A stretch of 64,000 nt of DNA from Lactonifactor longoviformis DSM 17459. GTDB taxonomy: Bacteria; Bacillota; Clostridia; Lachnospirales; Lachnospiraceae. Below, piece by piece: positions 34,743 through 44,252 of the stretch; the first letter of the stretch is position 1, and the number at the start of each line of letters is the position of its first letter. Below the pieces are notes generated by a model. It was not told the DNA's origin, did no database searches, and saw only the letters and a list, made by a program, of their open reading frames with translations. The stretch is taken from the NCBI RefSeq assembly GCF_900129135.1, contig NZ_FQVI01000004.1, positions 124,001-188,000 on the forward strand, written 5' to 3'. The translations under genes were made by a program, and so were the position numbers.

Positions 34743-36350
34743 CTAAGGTACGAATAAGTGACGTATGGCATTTTTATCTATTTTTCCATTTGCCGTCTTT
34801 GGTATATCCGACAGGGGAAGAATACGACAGGGGATTTTATATTTTGCAATCCTGTGTTCCAGTTCCTTCTGCACTGCCCCTTCCTTCCACTCTACCCCAG
34901 GGGCAAAGCGTATGACTGCCACGGGTATCTCTCCGTATTTTTCATCCGGCACCCCTACGACGGCTGCCTCCAGTATACCGTTTAACTGCATGATTTCATT
35001 TTCCACATCAAAGCTGCATATCTTTTCCCCGCCGCGATTTATCATATCTTTTTTTCTGTCAACTATGTAAAGATATCCGTCCCGGTTGCAGTATCCTAAA
35101 TCTCCGGTTTTCAGCCATCCGTCTTCCGTTATCGCAGAGCTTACCCCATGATAATATTCTTCCAAAACGAAGGTTCCCTTCAGCATTACTTCACCTACTA
35201 TGCCAGACGGGACTTCCTTTCCTGTGTCATCCGCAATCCTTACTTCCAGATTTGGCATGGGTATGCCGGAAGCTCCTATGTATCTGCTCTCAGCTGCTCC
35301 TCCCGGGAATACCGTACCTGCCCCGGCTGTCTCTGTCAGCCCGTAGATGGTATGGAATTTAACCTGGGGCAGCCACTCATATATTCTGCGTATGTTTTCC
35401 GGAGACATATTGCTGCTTCCACAAGCAAAGCTATTTAGCGATGGAATTGACGGAAACATATCTTTCTTATCCATCAGCATACAAAATACAGTAGGTGATG
35501 CATGGATAAAAGTAAGCTTATTCTCAAGAGCACACTGCAGCACCTTTTCCGGTTCAAATTTTCTGTGCAGATACAAGGATGCGCCAATATAGAGAAATTC
35601 ACCTAATAAAGTGATCATCCCTGTTATATGGTAAATGGGAGTGGCGATAACTGATCTGTCTTCTGACGTAAGCTTTAAAGTCTTTTCATAGGTTACAACA
35701 GAATGCATCACATTGTAATTCTTTAATAACACCCCCTTGCTCTGAGATGTAGTACCTGAGGTAAACATGATCAGCACCGGATCTTCCAGTGCCCCCCGGG
35801 ATACAAGAGGTGCATATCCCTTTGTACTCCTGGCAAGATATGCAAATCCATATCCCTTCTCTGCATTTTCCGCTTTAATTCGCACGAAGGAGTATTCTTC
35901 TGCGTTTTCAAACCACTCATAAAAATCTTCGTCACATATAATATAGGAGGCTTCTGCTTTCATGCAGAGGGACAACACCTCCTGTTTTTTATATTTACTG
36001 GGCAGCGAGACTGTTACCGCTCCTAATTTGCAAAGCGCAAGGAAGGCTACACAGAACTCAATTCCGTTGTATAACATCAAAGCTGCATGATCCCCCTTTT
36101 TTATCCCATATACACAGGAAAGAGACAATGCAAAATCATCTACTTTTTTCAGGAAATCTTTATAGCTGTACCTACGCTCCCAAGGATCTGTCAGAGCAAT
36201 CTTTTCGGGGAATCTCGATACACTTTCCGCAAGTGCATCATACAGATTTGGCGGCATATTTTTAAAGGTTTCCACTTCTCTGCCGCCTATTTTTATTTTC
36301 TTTAGTTCTTCCCACTCATTACCCCGCCAATAGTTTTTCCACGTTACCAT
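34743..36350 (-). CDS. AMP-dependent acyl-CoA synthetase/ligase
   Basis: Activates a carboxylic acid to its CoA thioester with ATP, 535 residues, cytosolic. Motifs: the P-loop-like MFTSGTTSQSKGVLL, the acyl/AMP motif TIYGLTETAGAG, TGDLGYCNRDGYLYIVDRKKDMI, and the C-terminal lysine motif PKTANGKIDKNAIR. Related to long-chain or aromatic acyl-CoA ligases. Last gene of the 46.2-34.7 kb catabolic group, 33 bp after the GntR gene. It probably provides ligase-based activation of the acid imported by the TRAP system, alongside two CoA-transferases. Confidence 0.9.
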   Translation of the reverse strand: MVTWKNYWRGNEWEELKKIKIGGREVETFKNMPPNLYDALAESVSRFPEKIALTDPWERRYSYKDFLKKVDDFALSLSCVYGIKKGDHAALMLYNGIEFCVAFLALCKLGAVTVSLPSKYKKQEVLSLCMKAEASYIICDEDFYEWFENAEEYSFVRIKAENAEKGYGFAYLARSTKGYAPLVSRGALEDPVLIMFTSGTTSQSKGVLLKNYNVMHSVVTYEKTLKLTSEDRSVIATPIYHITGMITLLGEFLYIGASLYLHRKFEPEKVLQCALENKLTFIHASPTVFCMLMDKKDMFPSIPSLNSFACGSSNMSPENIRRIYEWLPQVKFHTIYGLTETAGAGTVFPGGAAESRYIGASGIPMPNLEVRIADDTGKEVPSGIVGEVMLKGTFVLEEYYHGVSSAITEDGWLKTGDLGYCNRDGYLYIVDRKKDMINRGGEKICSFDVENEIMQLNGILEAAVVGVPDEKYGEIPVAVIRFAPGVEWKEGAVQKELEHRIAKYKIPCRILPLSDIPKTANGKIDKNAIRHLFVP

Positions 36351-36383
36351 TTTTCACCCTCTCCGCAGGCACATCTGCCTGCA

Positions 36384-37097
36384 TCACAATGTCTCTCTTT
36401 TATTTAAAATCTCAATCAGCCGTACCTTTGATTTTCTCAAATGTTCAAACATAATGAGCCGGGCGTACTCATGTCTTTTCTCCTCAACAGCCTGAAATAA
36501 GATCTGATGGTCAATCATTGAATTCATTACAATGCCGGGGGAAATATTTATCTGTTCAATATATCCGCTTATTACTTGCTCGAACAGATCAAATATAGTA
36601 AGAAGCATCTCATTTCCTGCAATCTCGCAAAGTGCCCGGTGAAACTTATGATCGTATTTGGAATACATATCCTGACGATTCATGGTTACAGAATCATTCA
36701 TATGCTCCAAAAGCCTCTGAAGATACTCCACATCCTCCTGGGTACGTCTCTGAGCAGCCAGCTCACAGGCACCGCTTTCAATATACGTGCGGGCATCATA
36801 GATCTCTTCAATATTACTCTGCTTATAAGCCATCAGCGGAAACAGAGGCTTCATAAATTCAGAAGGCCTAATTTCATTCACGTACGTTCCGTCGCCCTGA
36901 ACAATTGATAAAACTCCCATCATACTTAATTTTTTCAGACTCTCTCTCAAAGTTACACGGCTTACTTTATACATCACTATCAATTCCGATTCCGAGGGCA
37001 TTTTATCCCCCGGTTTCCACTTTCCCGCAGCAATACTTGCCAGAATCTCATCTGCGACTATATCATATTTAAATTTTTGTTTTTTTTTCGAACTCAT
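36384..37097 (-). CDS. GntR/FadR-family transcriptional regulator
   Basis: Regulator of 237 residues with a winged helix (DKMPSESELIVMYKVSRVTLRESLKKLSMMG; wing VQGDGTYV) and an all-helical FCD ligand domain (about 95-225, metal-site candidates in YSKYDHKFHRALCEIAGN). I choose the ATG at 37097, with AAAGGAGAAG upstream, over 37133. A palindrome before it (37116-37130) is nearly identical to two in the FabG-MaoC intergenic region, so it likely controls itself and the whole catabolic island. FCD ligands are usually small carboxylic acids. Confidence 0.9.
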   Translation of the reverse strand: MSSKKKQKFKYDIVADEILASIAAGKWKPGDKMPSESELIVMYKVSRVTLRESLKKLSMMGVLSIVQGDGTYVNEIRPSEFMKPLFPLMAYKQSNIEEIYDARTYIESGACELAAQRRTQEDVEYLQRLLEHMNDSVTMNRQDMYSKYDHKFHRALCEIAGNEMLLTIFDLFEQVISGYIEQINISPGIVMNSMIDHQILFQAVEEKRHEYARLIMFEHLRKSKVRLIEILNKRETL

Positions 37098-37115
37098 AGG
37101 GACTGCTTCTCCTTT

Positions 37116-37130
37116 AAACGTATTATGTTT
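37116..37130. promoter_or_regulatory. GntR-type operator before the regulator gene
   Basis: AAACGT-ATT-ATGTTT, a 6-3-6 dyad with one imperfect pair. It differs by one base from the AAACAT-AAT-ATGTTT core at 46324-46338 when read on the other strand. It lies about 20 bp upstream of the start codon, fitting autoregulation. Confidence 0.7.
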
Positions 37131-37181
37131 CATTCTATATCATACCTGACATTTAATGGAAAATCAAGCAGTCCCTGAGGA

Positions 37182-38477
37182 TCAGACGAACAGGTTCGGC
37201 AGTGCCATGGAGAAAAACGGGATATAAGTTACCAGCATTAAGACAATTATCATACCTGCCAGCAATTTTAAGGTATATCCAAATGTATTTTCCATAGGTA
37301 TTTTGCTTATCTTGGTACCTACAAAAAGGTTCACTCCCACAGGCGGCGTAACCATCCCGATTGATAAATTCATAATCATAATTACCCCAAAATGAATCGG
37401 ATCTACGCCCAAAGGCTGCACGATTCCCAGCAGAAGGGGGCCTAGAATAATGGTTGCCGGTGCGGCATCCATAATCATTCCCACACCTAAGAGCAGCAGA
37501 TTTATCAGCAGCAGTACCACATATTTATTCTGAGAAACTCCTAACACCGCATCTGCAATGGCTGTAGGAACCCCCTCCATTGCCATCAATTTTCCAAAGG
37601 CTACGGAAAATGATATTACGATTAGGAAGCTGCAGCTCCGAAACGCCCGTATAAAAATCATCGGCAAGTCCTTTATCCTTAGCTCCTTGTAAATAAAAAA
37701 TCCCACAAACAATGCATACATACAGGCAACTACCGCTGCCTCTGTGGGAGAAAAGATCCCTCCGTATATACCCCCTAAGATAATAACCGGCACCAGCAGA
37801 GCCCAAAAAGACTCACGAAAAGACCTTGATATTTTTACATTAAATAGCTTTTCACTCTCCTCCGCCACCTCAGGGGGCGGTGTGAAATTCTTTTTTCCGC
37901 AGATAAGCTTTGTCATAAAGAGCAGAGCTATACCCATTAAGACTCCGGGCACAACGCCTCCCATAAACAGTTTAGAGACAGATACCTGGTTCACTACCCC
38001 ATACAGCAAAAACATAATACTAGGTGGTATAATAGGTCCTAATGAACCTGCAGCAGCCGTTATGGAGGTAGAGAATTCCTTATCATACCCGTAACGAATC
38101 ATCTGGGGAATCATGATACCTCCGATACAAGCCACAGTGGCAGGTCCGGAACCAGAAATCGCCGCAAAAAACATACAGGCAATTACCGTAACCATTCCCA
38201 GTCCGCCTTTTCTATTTTTAATTAATGACATACAGAAATTAATCAGTCGCTGGGAAATACCTCCATTGATCATTAGTTCCCCTGATAATACAAAGAAAGG
38301 TATCGCCAGCAGTGTAAAGCTGTAGGTGCCATTCAGGAAAGATTGTATAATAAAATCCATGGGTACTGTGTGAAACGCCAGCACATACAGAACACAGGAA
38401 AGGCCGATGGATACGGCGATGGGAAATCCAATGAGAATAAACAAAAACAAAGTTCCTATCAAAACTAAACCCGCCAT
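37182..38477 (-). CDS. dctM: TRAP transporter large permease DctM
   Basis: Membrane subunit of 431 residues, about 12 TM segments, forming the Na+-coupled transport path for an organic acid. Family motifs: IPFFVLSGELM near the N-terminus, AAAGSLGPIIPPS, and TPPVGVNLFVG near the C-terminus. It directly abuts dctQ. With DctQ and DctP it forms a tripartite uptake system placed in the middle of the CoA-ester catabolic genes. Confidence 0.95.
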   Translation of the reverse strand: MAGLVLIGTLFLFILIGFPIAVSIGLSCVLYVLAFHTVPMDFIIQSFLNGTYSFTLLAIPFFVLSGELMINGGISQRLINFCMSLIKNRKGGLGMVTVIACMFFAAISGSGPATVACIGGIMIPQMIRYGYDKEFSTSITAAAGSLGPIIPPSIMFLLYGVVNQVSVSKLFMGGVVPGVLMGIALLFMTKLICGKKNFTPPPEVAEESEKLFNVKISRSFRESFWALLVPVIILGGIYGGIFSPTEAAVVACMYALFVGFFIYKELRIKDLPMIFIRAFRSCSFLIVISFSVAFGKLMAMEGVPTAIADAVLGVSQNKYVVLLLINLLLLGVGMIMDAAPATIILGPLLLGIVQPLGVDPIHFGVIMIMNLSIGMVTPPVGVNLFVGTKISKIPMENTFGYTLKLLAGMIIVLMLVTYIPFFSMALPNLFV

Positions 38478-38981
38478 TTATACATCCCCTCCTTCCTTTT
38501 TAATAAGATCAAGCTTAATGGTGAGATAAATATTCTGCAGCGATCTCACAATAGACGCAAACATTCCCACAGGGAGCGCCAGGGACATAATAAACAGCGG
38601 AAACGTGGTGGCAGATACCGTTCCCAGCAGATATTGATCCATCACCTTAAACCACCCCGCATACATTACTACTGCTGAATAGCCGATATTTATTACCATC
38701 ATAACCAGATACAGCCCAGCCTGTACCTTTTCCGGAAGCCTTGCTGTGATAACTTCAATGCGGATATGCTCGTTTCTCAGAATGGCGTTGCTGGACGCCA
38801 GAAAGACAAACCAGACAAACATATACAGGGAATACTCTTCAAGAACCGGTGATGAAAGATGAAAGAGAAATCTGAGCACTACCTGTGTGAAAAGCATAAT
38901 CAGCATAATCCCAAACAGACAAGCACACAGATATTCCTCCAGGTGATTCCAGAGTTTTTTATCATTAAAATGTAACTGCAT
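38478..38981 (-). CDS. dctQ: TRAP transporter small permease DctQ
   Basis: 167-residue membrane protein with four TM segments and the DctQ pattern (RFLFHLSSPVLEEYSLYMFVWFVFLASSNAILRNEHIRIEV, of which the conserved Glu-Glu and HIRIE are characteristic). It links the binding protein to DctM. Its stop is adjacent to the dctM start. A GC-rich hairpin separates it from dctP upstream. Confidence 0.93.
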   Translation of the reverse strand: MQLHFNDKKLWNHLEEYLCACLFGIMLIMLFTQVVLRFLFHLSSPVLEEYSLYMFVWFVFLASSNAILRNEHIRIEVITARLPEKVQAGLYLVMMVINIGYSAVVMYAGWFKVMDQYLLGTVSATTFPLFIMSLALPVGMFASIVRSLQNIYLTIKLDLIKKEGGDV

Positions 38982-39005
38982 GTCAACCTCCCTTGCCGCA
39001 ACAGA

Positions 39006-39026
39006 GGCGCCCCCGCAGGGGCCGCC
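39006..39026 (-). other. Intercistronic hairpin between dctP and dctQ
   Basis: GGCG-C-CCCC / GGGG-C-CGCC with a GCA loop and one internal mismatch; no T tract, so not a terminator. Such structures often stabilise the upstream mRNA and let the binding protein be made in excess over the membrane subunits. Confidence 0.5.
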
Positions 39027-39035
39027 CCGCAGTTG

Positions 39036-40133
39036 CTATTGTGCCACTATTTCCAGTGCTTTGTTAATATACTGTTCATCAACCAATGCCGCCTCTTTGT
39101 CAGGGAAAATATGTGTACGGCATGCATCCTCGAGTACTTTTGTCTCTTCCTCCGTAACCTCATATACCGTCATGCCCTCGTCTGCTAAAGCTTTCATTGC
39201 TTTATCCGTATATGTCACTTCTTCTTCACGGATATATTCCGTCATTTCTGACACACATTCATCAAACACCGTCCTTAAGTCATCCGGAAGGCTCTGGTAC
39301 CACTCTTCATTTACAATATACTGATGGAATGCGGCTCCGTTCTTTAATATTTTCAGAGACTTCAGCACCTCATAATACCGATTGCTGTAGAAAAGGTTCT
39401 GGGCAGTCATCATACCGTCAACCATGCCCTGCTGGCACGCCTGGTAGACTTCATTAAATGAGATAAATACAGGAGTAATGCCGATACTTTCCACCAATGC
39501 AATCTGCTGTGGCGTTTCATTGATTCTGATTTTAAGTCCCTTAAAGTCATCCAATTTTGGAACATCCTTTTTTGTGGTTCCAAATGCATACCATCCCATA
39601 TTAAAAGAAGCATCCGCAATAATCCGCACTCCTGTAGTTTCTTTGAACTTCTCGTTTAATTCCAGCATCCAGTCAGATTCCGCTAATTTATACATCTCTT
39701 CATTGGATTTGTATATATAAGGAATATTCCATACATAGTATTCTTCCATATTTGAGATACCTGCAAAAAGTCCGGGCATTGTATTGGCCATCTGCAGTGT
39801 ATTATCCCTTACCTTTTCAAGGGCATCTCTGTCTGTCTCCGCAATTGACTGATTTGGAAAAATCTGCACTTCAATCCTTCCATCCGATTTCTCCTCAATC
39901 AGCTCTTTGAAATGGAGATATCCCAGTTGGGTAGGATCCGTCTCTGAGACAGTGTGTCCAATTTTCAAGGTGTACGTTTCCCCGCCGGAAGTCTCTTTTT
40001 TCTCTTCACCGGCAGTATCCTTTGGGACAGAGGAGTCTGAGGATTTGCCGGTACCGAAAGAACCGCACCCTGCCATCATCAGCATTGCTGCAGACACTGC
40101 AATTGATTTCATAAAAATACTTCTTTTTCTCAT
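39036..40133 (-). CDS. dctP: TRAP transporter substrate-binding lipoprotein DctP
   Basis: Extracytoplasmic binding protein of 365 residues. Lipoprotein signal peptide ending in the lipobox MMAG-Cys23, a Ser/Lys/Glu-rich linker, then the DctP domain (LKIGHTVSETDPTQLGYLHFKELI; LKIRINETPQQIALVESIGITPVFISFNEVYQACQQGMVDG, abridged here to its hallmark EVYQACQQGMVDG). A conserved Arg in LKIRIN is the expected carboxylate clamp, so the ligand is an organic acid. RBS GGAGAAAGG. Substrate unknown; context suggests an acid degraded through CoA esters. Confidence 0.94.
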   Translation of the reverse strand: MRKRSIFMKSIAVSAAMLMMAGCGSFGTGKSSDSSVPKDTAGEEKKETSGGETYTLKIGHTVSETDPTQLGYLHFKELIEEKSDGRIEVQIFPNQSIAETDRDALEKVRDNTLQMANTMPGLFAGISNMEEYYVWNIPYIYKSNEEMYKLAESDWMLELNEKFKETTGVRIIADASFNMGWYAFGTTKKDVPKLDDFKGLKIRINETPQQIALVESIGITPVFISFNEVYQACQQGMVDGMMTAQNLFYSNRYYEVLKSLKILKNGAAFHQYIVNEEWYQSLPDDLRTVFDECVSEMTEYIREEEVTYTDKAMKALADEGMTVYEVTEEETKVLEDACRTHIFPDKEAALVDEQYINKALEIVAQ

Positions 40134-40182
40134 AAACCTTTCTCCTTTTCCTGGTTTTGTTGGCTGGTTTTGTTAGCTGTTC

Positions 40183-41004
40183 TTATTTGCTGCTCTTGCT
40201 CACTGCGTTTAAATCATAGGAAACACTTAATCCCTCCCGTGCATCCCTTTGAATCCCGTATTGGGCGGCCGGATATCTAAGTCCGTTTCCTGCTAATTTT
40301 TTTAGACCATCCAGAATTTTGCAAATGTATGCCGGAGGGAAGGCCAGAACCATCTCATCATCCCAAACTCCCCCGAACCGTCTTTCTCCAAAACAAGGCA
40401 TCGTAAAGCATGGCTTCTGCGTTACAAATGCACGGATCCAGGAATCTGTACATGAGGTCTCTCCAACAAACGAGGATTCTATTACCTCATAATCATCATA
40501 CTGCAGTGCACAGCACATAAACATAATCTGCTGCGGCGTGCCGTATACGAGGCATACATCCGGCGGATTCAGTCTGCCGAGTACCGCAGGAGAGGCCGCC
40601 ACCCCCTCATACATTTTATCCAGATGATACATAGATTCCTGATGTCTGGCTGACTCTTCAGGCTTTTCAAACCAGGTGCCTGCAAGGTGCGGGCTGTGAA
40701 TATAATCTTCTTTCGGAATAAATCCACAGACACCGGAGCACTGAATGGTGGGCATATGCTCTTTTGTAAAACCAACCGTGTAATTCAGCCTGGTGGCCTG
40801 CCCCACCATCTGGCAGGCGGTAAAGATCTCCCCCTCTGCCGGGATGCGGATCTTCTTTACCGCTCTCATTTCCCTGAGATCTTCAAAAAATTTAATAGCC
40901 GTAGGGGCTGCACGCAGTTTAAGTACTCCGATTAATTCCTGAAAATATTCCGGCAGTTTTCCATCTTCATAAGTATATAATTTTGCTGCTTTTTCTGCAT
41001 TCAT
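40183..41004 (-). CDS. DUF169 family protein
   Basis: Cytosolic protein of 273 residues of DUF169. The family features CQMVGQATR, a Cys-rich region around TIQCSGVCGFIPKED, and a SFVGETSCTDSW-like segment are visible. Several conserved Cys residues suggest a metal or redox role, but the family is uncharacterised. It sits between dctP and the CaiB-type CoA-transferase, in the same direction. Confidence 0.85.
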   Translation of the reverse strand: MNAEKAAKLYTYEDGKLPEYFQELIGVLKLRAAPTAIKFFEDLREMRAVKKIRIPAEGEIFTACQMVGQATRLNYTVGFTKEHMPTIQCSGVCGFIPKEDYIHSPHLAGTWFEKPEESARHQESMYHLDKMYEGVAASPAVLGRLNPPDVCLVYGTPQQIMFMCCALQYDDYEVIESSFVGETSCTDSWIRAFVTQKPCFTMPCFGERRFGGVWDDEMVLAFPPAYICKILDGLKKLAGNGLRYPAAQYGIQRDAREGLSVSYDLNAVSKSSK

Positions 41005-41027
41005 TCTAATTTCCTCCGGGCCATCGG

Positions 41028-42218
41028 CTAGATGACAGCTTTGCTTTTCAGTTCTTCTATTTTTTCTTCATCCAGTTTCACAATATCCCTCAAAACTGCC
41101 TCCGTGTGCTCTCCAAGTACCGGGGGCAATGCGTAAATCTCGCCGGGTGTCTTAGACAGCTTGAGATTTATGCCGGTTACAGGCATTTTGGTACCATCCG
41201 GATATTCTAATATGCGCAGCATTTCCCTGGCCTTTACCTGGGGATTATTTACCACATCTACCGTATCTGCTACTACCGAACAGGGGATGCCAGCATCTGT
41301 GAGCAGTGTTTCAATCTCATAGGCCTCATGGCAGGCCGCCCACTGCCCCGTTACTTCCTCTATATAGTCCGGATTAGCCATCCTCTGTCTGCTGTATTTG
41401 TACTGTTCCTCCTCCAACAGATCCTCTCTTTTGATAATCCTTGCAAAGGTATCAAAAAAGGTATCGCTTCCTGCATGGATAAATACATATTTTCCGTCCT
41501 TTGCCTTAAATGTGTTGGCAGGACTCAGGGCGCGGTCCCGGTTGCCTGCCTGTCCCATAACAATCCCGTTGGCTATGTAATCCTGTGTTGAAAAAAGAGA
41601 ATAGGCAATACCGGCATCCAGCATAGAGATATCCACATCCTGACCGTCTCCTGCTTTTTTCCTGCTGTACAGAGCAATCATAGTTCCTAAAGCGCCGAAC
41701 GTTCCTCCTATATAATCCAGATACACGGAACCAATCATCATTGGTTTTGTTCCCGGATCGCCAGTCAGGCTCATAATACCAGACATAGCCTGAGCGATAC
41801 AGTCAAAAGCAGCTCTGTCTTTATAAGGACCTGTCTGTCCGAATCCGGAAACATGGGTTACAATAATTCCTGGATTCAGCTTATCCAGCACCTCTCTGGT
41901 TAAGCCCATCTTATCCAGAGTACCCGGTCTGAAGTTCTCCACAATAACATCGCAGTGACTGATGATTTCTTTTACAAGTTCCATGCCCTCCGGTGTCCTG
42001 TAGTTTATCCTGACACTCTTCTTGTTTCTGTTTACCGAATTAAAATAAATGCTCTTTTCTCCCAACCAGGGGCCAAAATGTCTGGTATCATCCCCCGCCC
42101 CTTTTTCGATCTTTATTACTTCAGCACCCATGTCTGCGAGGAGCTGCGTGCAGAACGGACCCGATACAAAACGGGTGAAATCGGCAATTCTTACACCTTC
42201 CAGCGCTTTCATTCCCAT
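41028..42218 (-). CDS. Class III (CaiB/BaiF) CoA-transferase
   Basis: Transfers CoA between carboxylic acids without ATP, 396 residues; interlocked homodimers. N-terminal ALEGVRIADFTRFVSGPFCTQLLADMGAEVIKIE is typical (hallmark: GPFCTQLLADMGAEV). Catalytic Asp lies in SLTGDPGTKPM. C-terminal domain complete. Neighbours include a second CoA-transferase of a different fold and an ATP-dependent ligase, so the pathway has three possible activation enzymes. BaiF is a bile-acid member of this family, but nothing else of the bai operon is present here. Confidence 0.93.
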   Translation of the reverse strand: MGMKALEGVRIADFTRFVSGPFCTQLLADMGAEVIKIEKGAGDDTRHFGPWLGEKSIYFNSVNRNKKSVRINYRTPEGMELVKEIISHCDVIVENFRPGTLDKMGLTREVLDKLNPGIIVTHVSGFGQTGPYKDRAAFDCIAQAMSGIMSLTGDPGTKPMMIGSVYLDYIGGTFGALGTMIALYSRKKAGDGQDVDISMLDAGIAYSLFSTQDYIANGIVMGQAGNRDRALSPANTFKAKDGKYVFIHAGSDTFFDTFARIIKREDLLEEEQYKYSRQRMANPDYIEEVTGQWAACHEAYEIETLLTDAGIPCSVVADTVDVVNNPQVKAREMLRILEYPDGTKMPVTGINLKLSKTPGEIYALPPVLGEHTEAVLRDIVKLDEEKIEELKSKAVI

Positions 42219-42228
42219 AGCAATCCTC

Positions 42229-42636
42229 CTACATTTTTTTAATCTTTTCTACAAACTCAACCAGAATTCCCTCTCCGTGGCGGGGCCGCAAAAAATTAAC
42301 AATGATATCGCCCGCCCCCTTCACCGCCCTTTCCTCTAACATCTTAAGACCTTTCGCTTCGAACTCCTCACGCACTTTGGACACATCTTCCACCTCAAAG
42401 GCAATATGATGGATTCCCCCTTTCCCGTTATTGTACTCTGTCAAAATGCCTTCTTTGGGTACAACAAGCTCTATAGCGGAATCGTCCTCCCTGTGCCTCA
42501 TAAATATGCAGTCTGCCTGATATGCTTCCACATATTCCGTGTAATCTTCCTCCAAATCGAACTTTTCCATAAAGCGCTGTACTCTGTCAGGCTGTGTCAT
42601 AACAATACCTATATGATGTAATTTCATCCCTTTCAT
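42229..42636 (-). CDS. VOC family protein, methylmalonyl-CoA epimerase-like
   Basis: Small metalloenzyme of the vicinal-oxygen-chelate fold, 135 residues. N-terminal KLHHIGIVMTQPDRV, GGIHHIAFEVEDV and C-terminal HGEGILVEFVE give the His/Glu metal ligands of the epimerase/glyoxalase type. Overlaps the end of the preceding CoA-transferase gene. It could epimerise or isomerise a CoA-ester intermediate; no mutase genes are seen, so methylmalonyl-CoA itself is not implied. Confidence 0.83.
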   Translation of the reverse strand: MKGMKLHHIGIVMTQPDRVQRFMEKFDLEEDYTEYVEAYQADCIFMRHREDDSAIELVVPKEGILTEYNNGKGGIHHIAFEVEDVSKVREEFEAKGLKMLEERAVKGAGDIIVNFLRPRHGEGILVEFVEKIKKM

Positions 42637-44228
42637 TGATACCCCTCTTTCTTCTCCAGCATCTCCTTTATTCCTATGGCCCCCTGCCTGTATATACTGA
42701 CAGGAGTTTTTATTAACTCCTCCGCAAGAAGAGGCTCAAATTCCATTTGCTCCAGTATGTCTCTCTGCAAATCCACACCTTCTGCAATTTCTGTCAGTAA
42801 AGGACCCTCCTTTGTCAATCTGAACACGGCTCGTTCTGTTACAAAGTACATCTTCTGCCCCCTCTCCCGGGCAATTCTTCCGTTGTAAGAGATCTGCTGT
42901 ACGTTCTTTACTAGTTTTTTGAACCGGCCTTCCTGTTTGATCCGCAGTCCCTTTTCGTCCATATCTACTTCCAGTCCTCCACCGGTGAACGTGGAACAGA
43001 ATATGACATTCTTTGCCGTTGTTGTAATATCTACAAACCCTCCTGCTCCTGCTGCTTTAGATCCCATCTTAGTCGCATTCACATTTCCATACTGATCCAT
43101 CTCTCCGGCACCCATAAAAGTAAAGTCAATGCCGGTTCCAGTATAGTATTCAAATTGTCTGTCATGGGCAATTAAAGCCATTGCATTTCTGGAGATACCG
43201 AAATCAATTCCTCCCGCCGGTACACCGCCGTAAATCCCTGATTCGACTGTGATGGTTATCTTATCCTGAATATCTTCCTCTGCCAATATGGGTCCCATAA
43301 CATCATTGGGTATTCCTGTTCCTACGTTAATAATGGCACCTTCCTCTAAAAGCATGGCAGCCCGCCTACCAATTGCTTTTCTGACAGAGAGCTTTGCTGC
43401 GGCGGCTTTGTTCTCCTCTCTCAAAACTGCCTGACCACTGTAGGAAGGATCATAATACCACGATGATGTCTGTCTGTGATCCTGCAGTAAGTCATCACAT
43501 ACCACAACCGCATCTACCAGCACTCCGGGCACCACCACTTCTTTGGGATTGATCGTTCCCGTTTTTACTACGTGTTTCACCTGGCAAATCACCTTTCCGC
43601 CGAAACGCTTTGCGGCCATAACTGCAGGCAGGATTTCCAACACCATGGCTTCCTCCTCCGTCGACAGATTTCCCATTTCGTCACAGTAGGTTCCTCTTAT
43701 AAGAAGGGTATCAATGGGTATTTCCTTATACTGCAGGTATTCTTCACCGTCTATGGTGACTACACCCACAATATCCTCCAAATCCTTTGTTCTGTCGTTC
43801 ATCTTTCCGCCTTCCACTCGGGGATCGATGTATGTACCCAGGCCAATTTTACTAATTTTCCCCGGCTCCCGCAGTGCCATACTGTGAAACATATTGGCCA
43901 TCTGTCCCTGAGGCAGATTATAGGCTTCCACTTTGTTGCTGCTAATCAGTTCCATAAAGGCAGGGCACAGTCCCCAGTGTCCCCCGACCACTCTTTTAAT
44001 CAGATGTTCATGGGCAATATGCTGTAAGCCGTCTCTTTTGTCTGACTGCCCGCAGGTATGAAACAGTGTTAAATCCCTGGGCTCTCCCGTCTCCATAAAT
44101 TTTTTTTCTATCGCCTTTAAGATACTTTCGCAAGTAGATACTAACGTCATTCCCGTGGTACACAGTGTACTACCATTCTTTATCATGTCTGCGGCTTCCC
44201 CGGCCGATATAAAAACTGGTTTTTTCAT
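42633..44228 (-). CDS. Class I CoA-transferase (acetate/propionate CoA-transferase-like, fused subunits)
   Basis: 531 residues, with the alpha and beta subunits of AtoD/AtoA-type enzymes fused as in YdiF or propionate CoA-transferase. N-terminal SAGEAADMIKNGSTLCTTGM glycine loop; catalytic Glu in ITVESGIYGGVP (about 333); oxyanion motif in GTGIPNDVM. It exchanges CoA between short acyl-CoA and a free acid, cytosolic. Overlaps the VOC gene and follows the thiolase by 24 bp. Probably recycles CoA from acetyl-CoA to the incoming acid. Confidence 0.92.
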   Translation of the reverse strand: MKKPVFISAGEAADMIKNGSTLCTTGMTLVSTCESILKAIEKKFMETGEPRDLTLFHTCGQSDKRDGLQHIAHEHLIKRVVGGHWGLCPAFMELISSNKVEAYNLPQGQMANMFHSMALREPGKISKIGLGTYIDPRVEGGKMNDRTKDLEDIVGVVTIDGEEYLQYKEIPIDTLLIRGTYCDEMGNLSTEEEAMVLEILPAVMAAKRFGGKVICQVKHVVKTGTINPKEVVVPGVLVDAVVVCDDLLQDHRQTSSWYYDPSYSGQAVLREENKAAAAKLSVRKAIGRRAAMLLEEGAIINVGTGIPNDVMGPILAEEDIQDKITITVESGIYGGVPAGGIDFGISRNAMALIAHDRQFEYYTGTGIDFTFMGAGEMDQYGNVNATKMGSKAAGAGGFVDITTTAKNVIFCSTFTGGGLEVDMDEKGLRIKQEGRFKKLVKNVQQISYNGRIARERGQKMYFVTERAVFRLTKEGPLLTEIAEGVDLQRDILEQMEFEPLLAEELIKTPVSIYRQGAIGIKEMLEKKEGYQ

Positions 44229-44252
44229 AGTATTGCTGCAAACTCCTTCCCG

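Noticed and set aside
36354-36384. Terminator between the GntR and ligase genes
   Set aside because: The GCAGGCA/TGCCTGC inverted repeat there has no T tract and the genes are only 33 bp apart, consistent with read-through.
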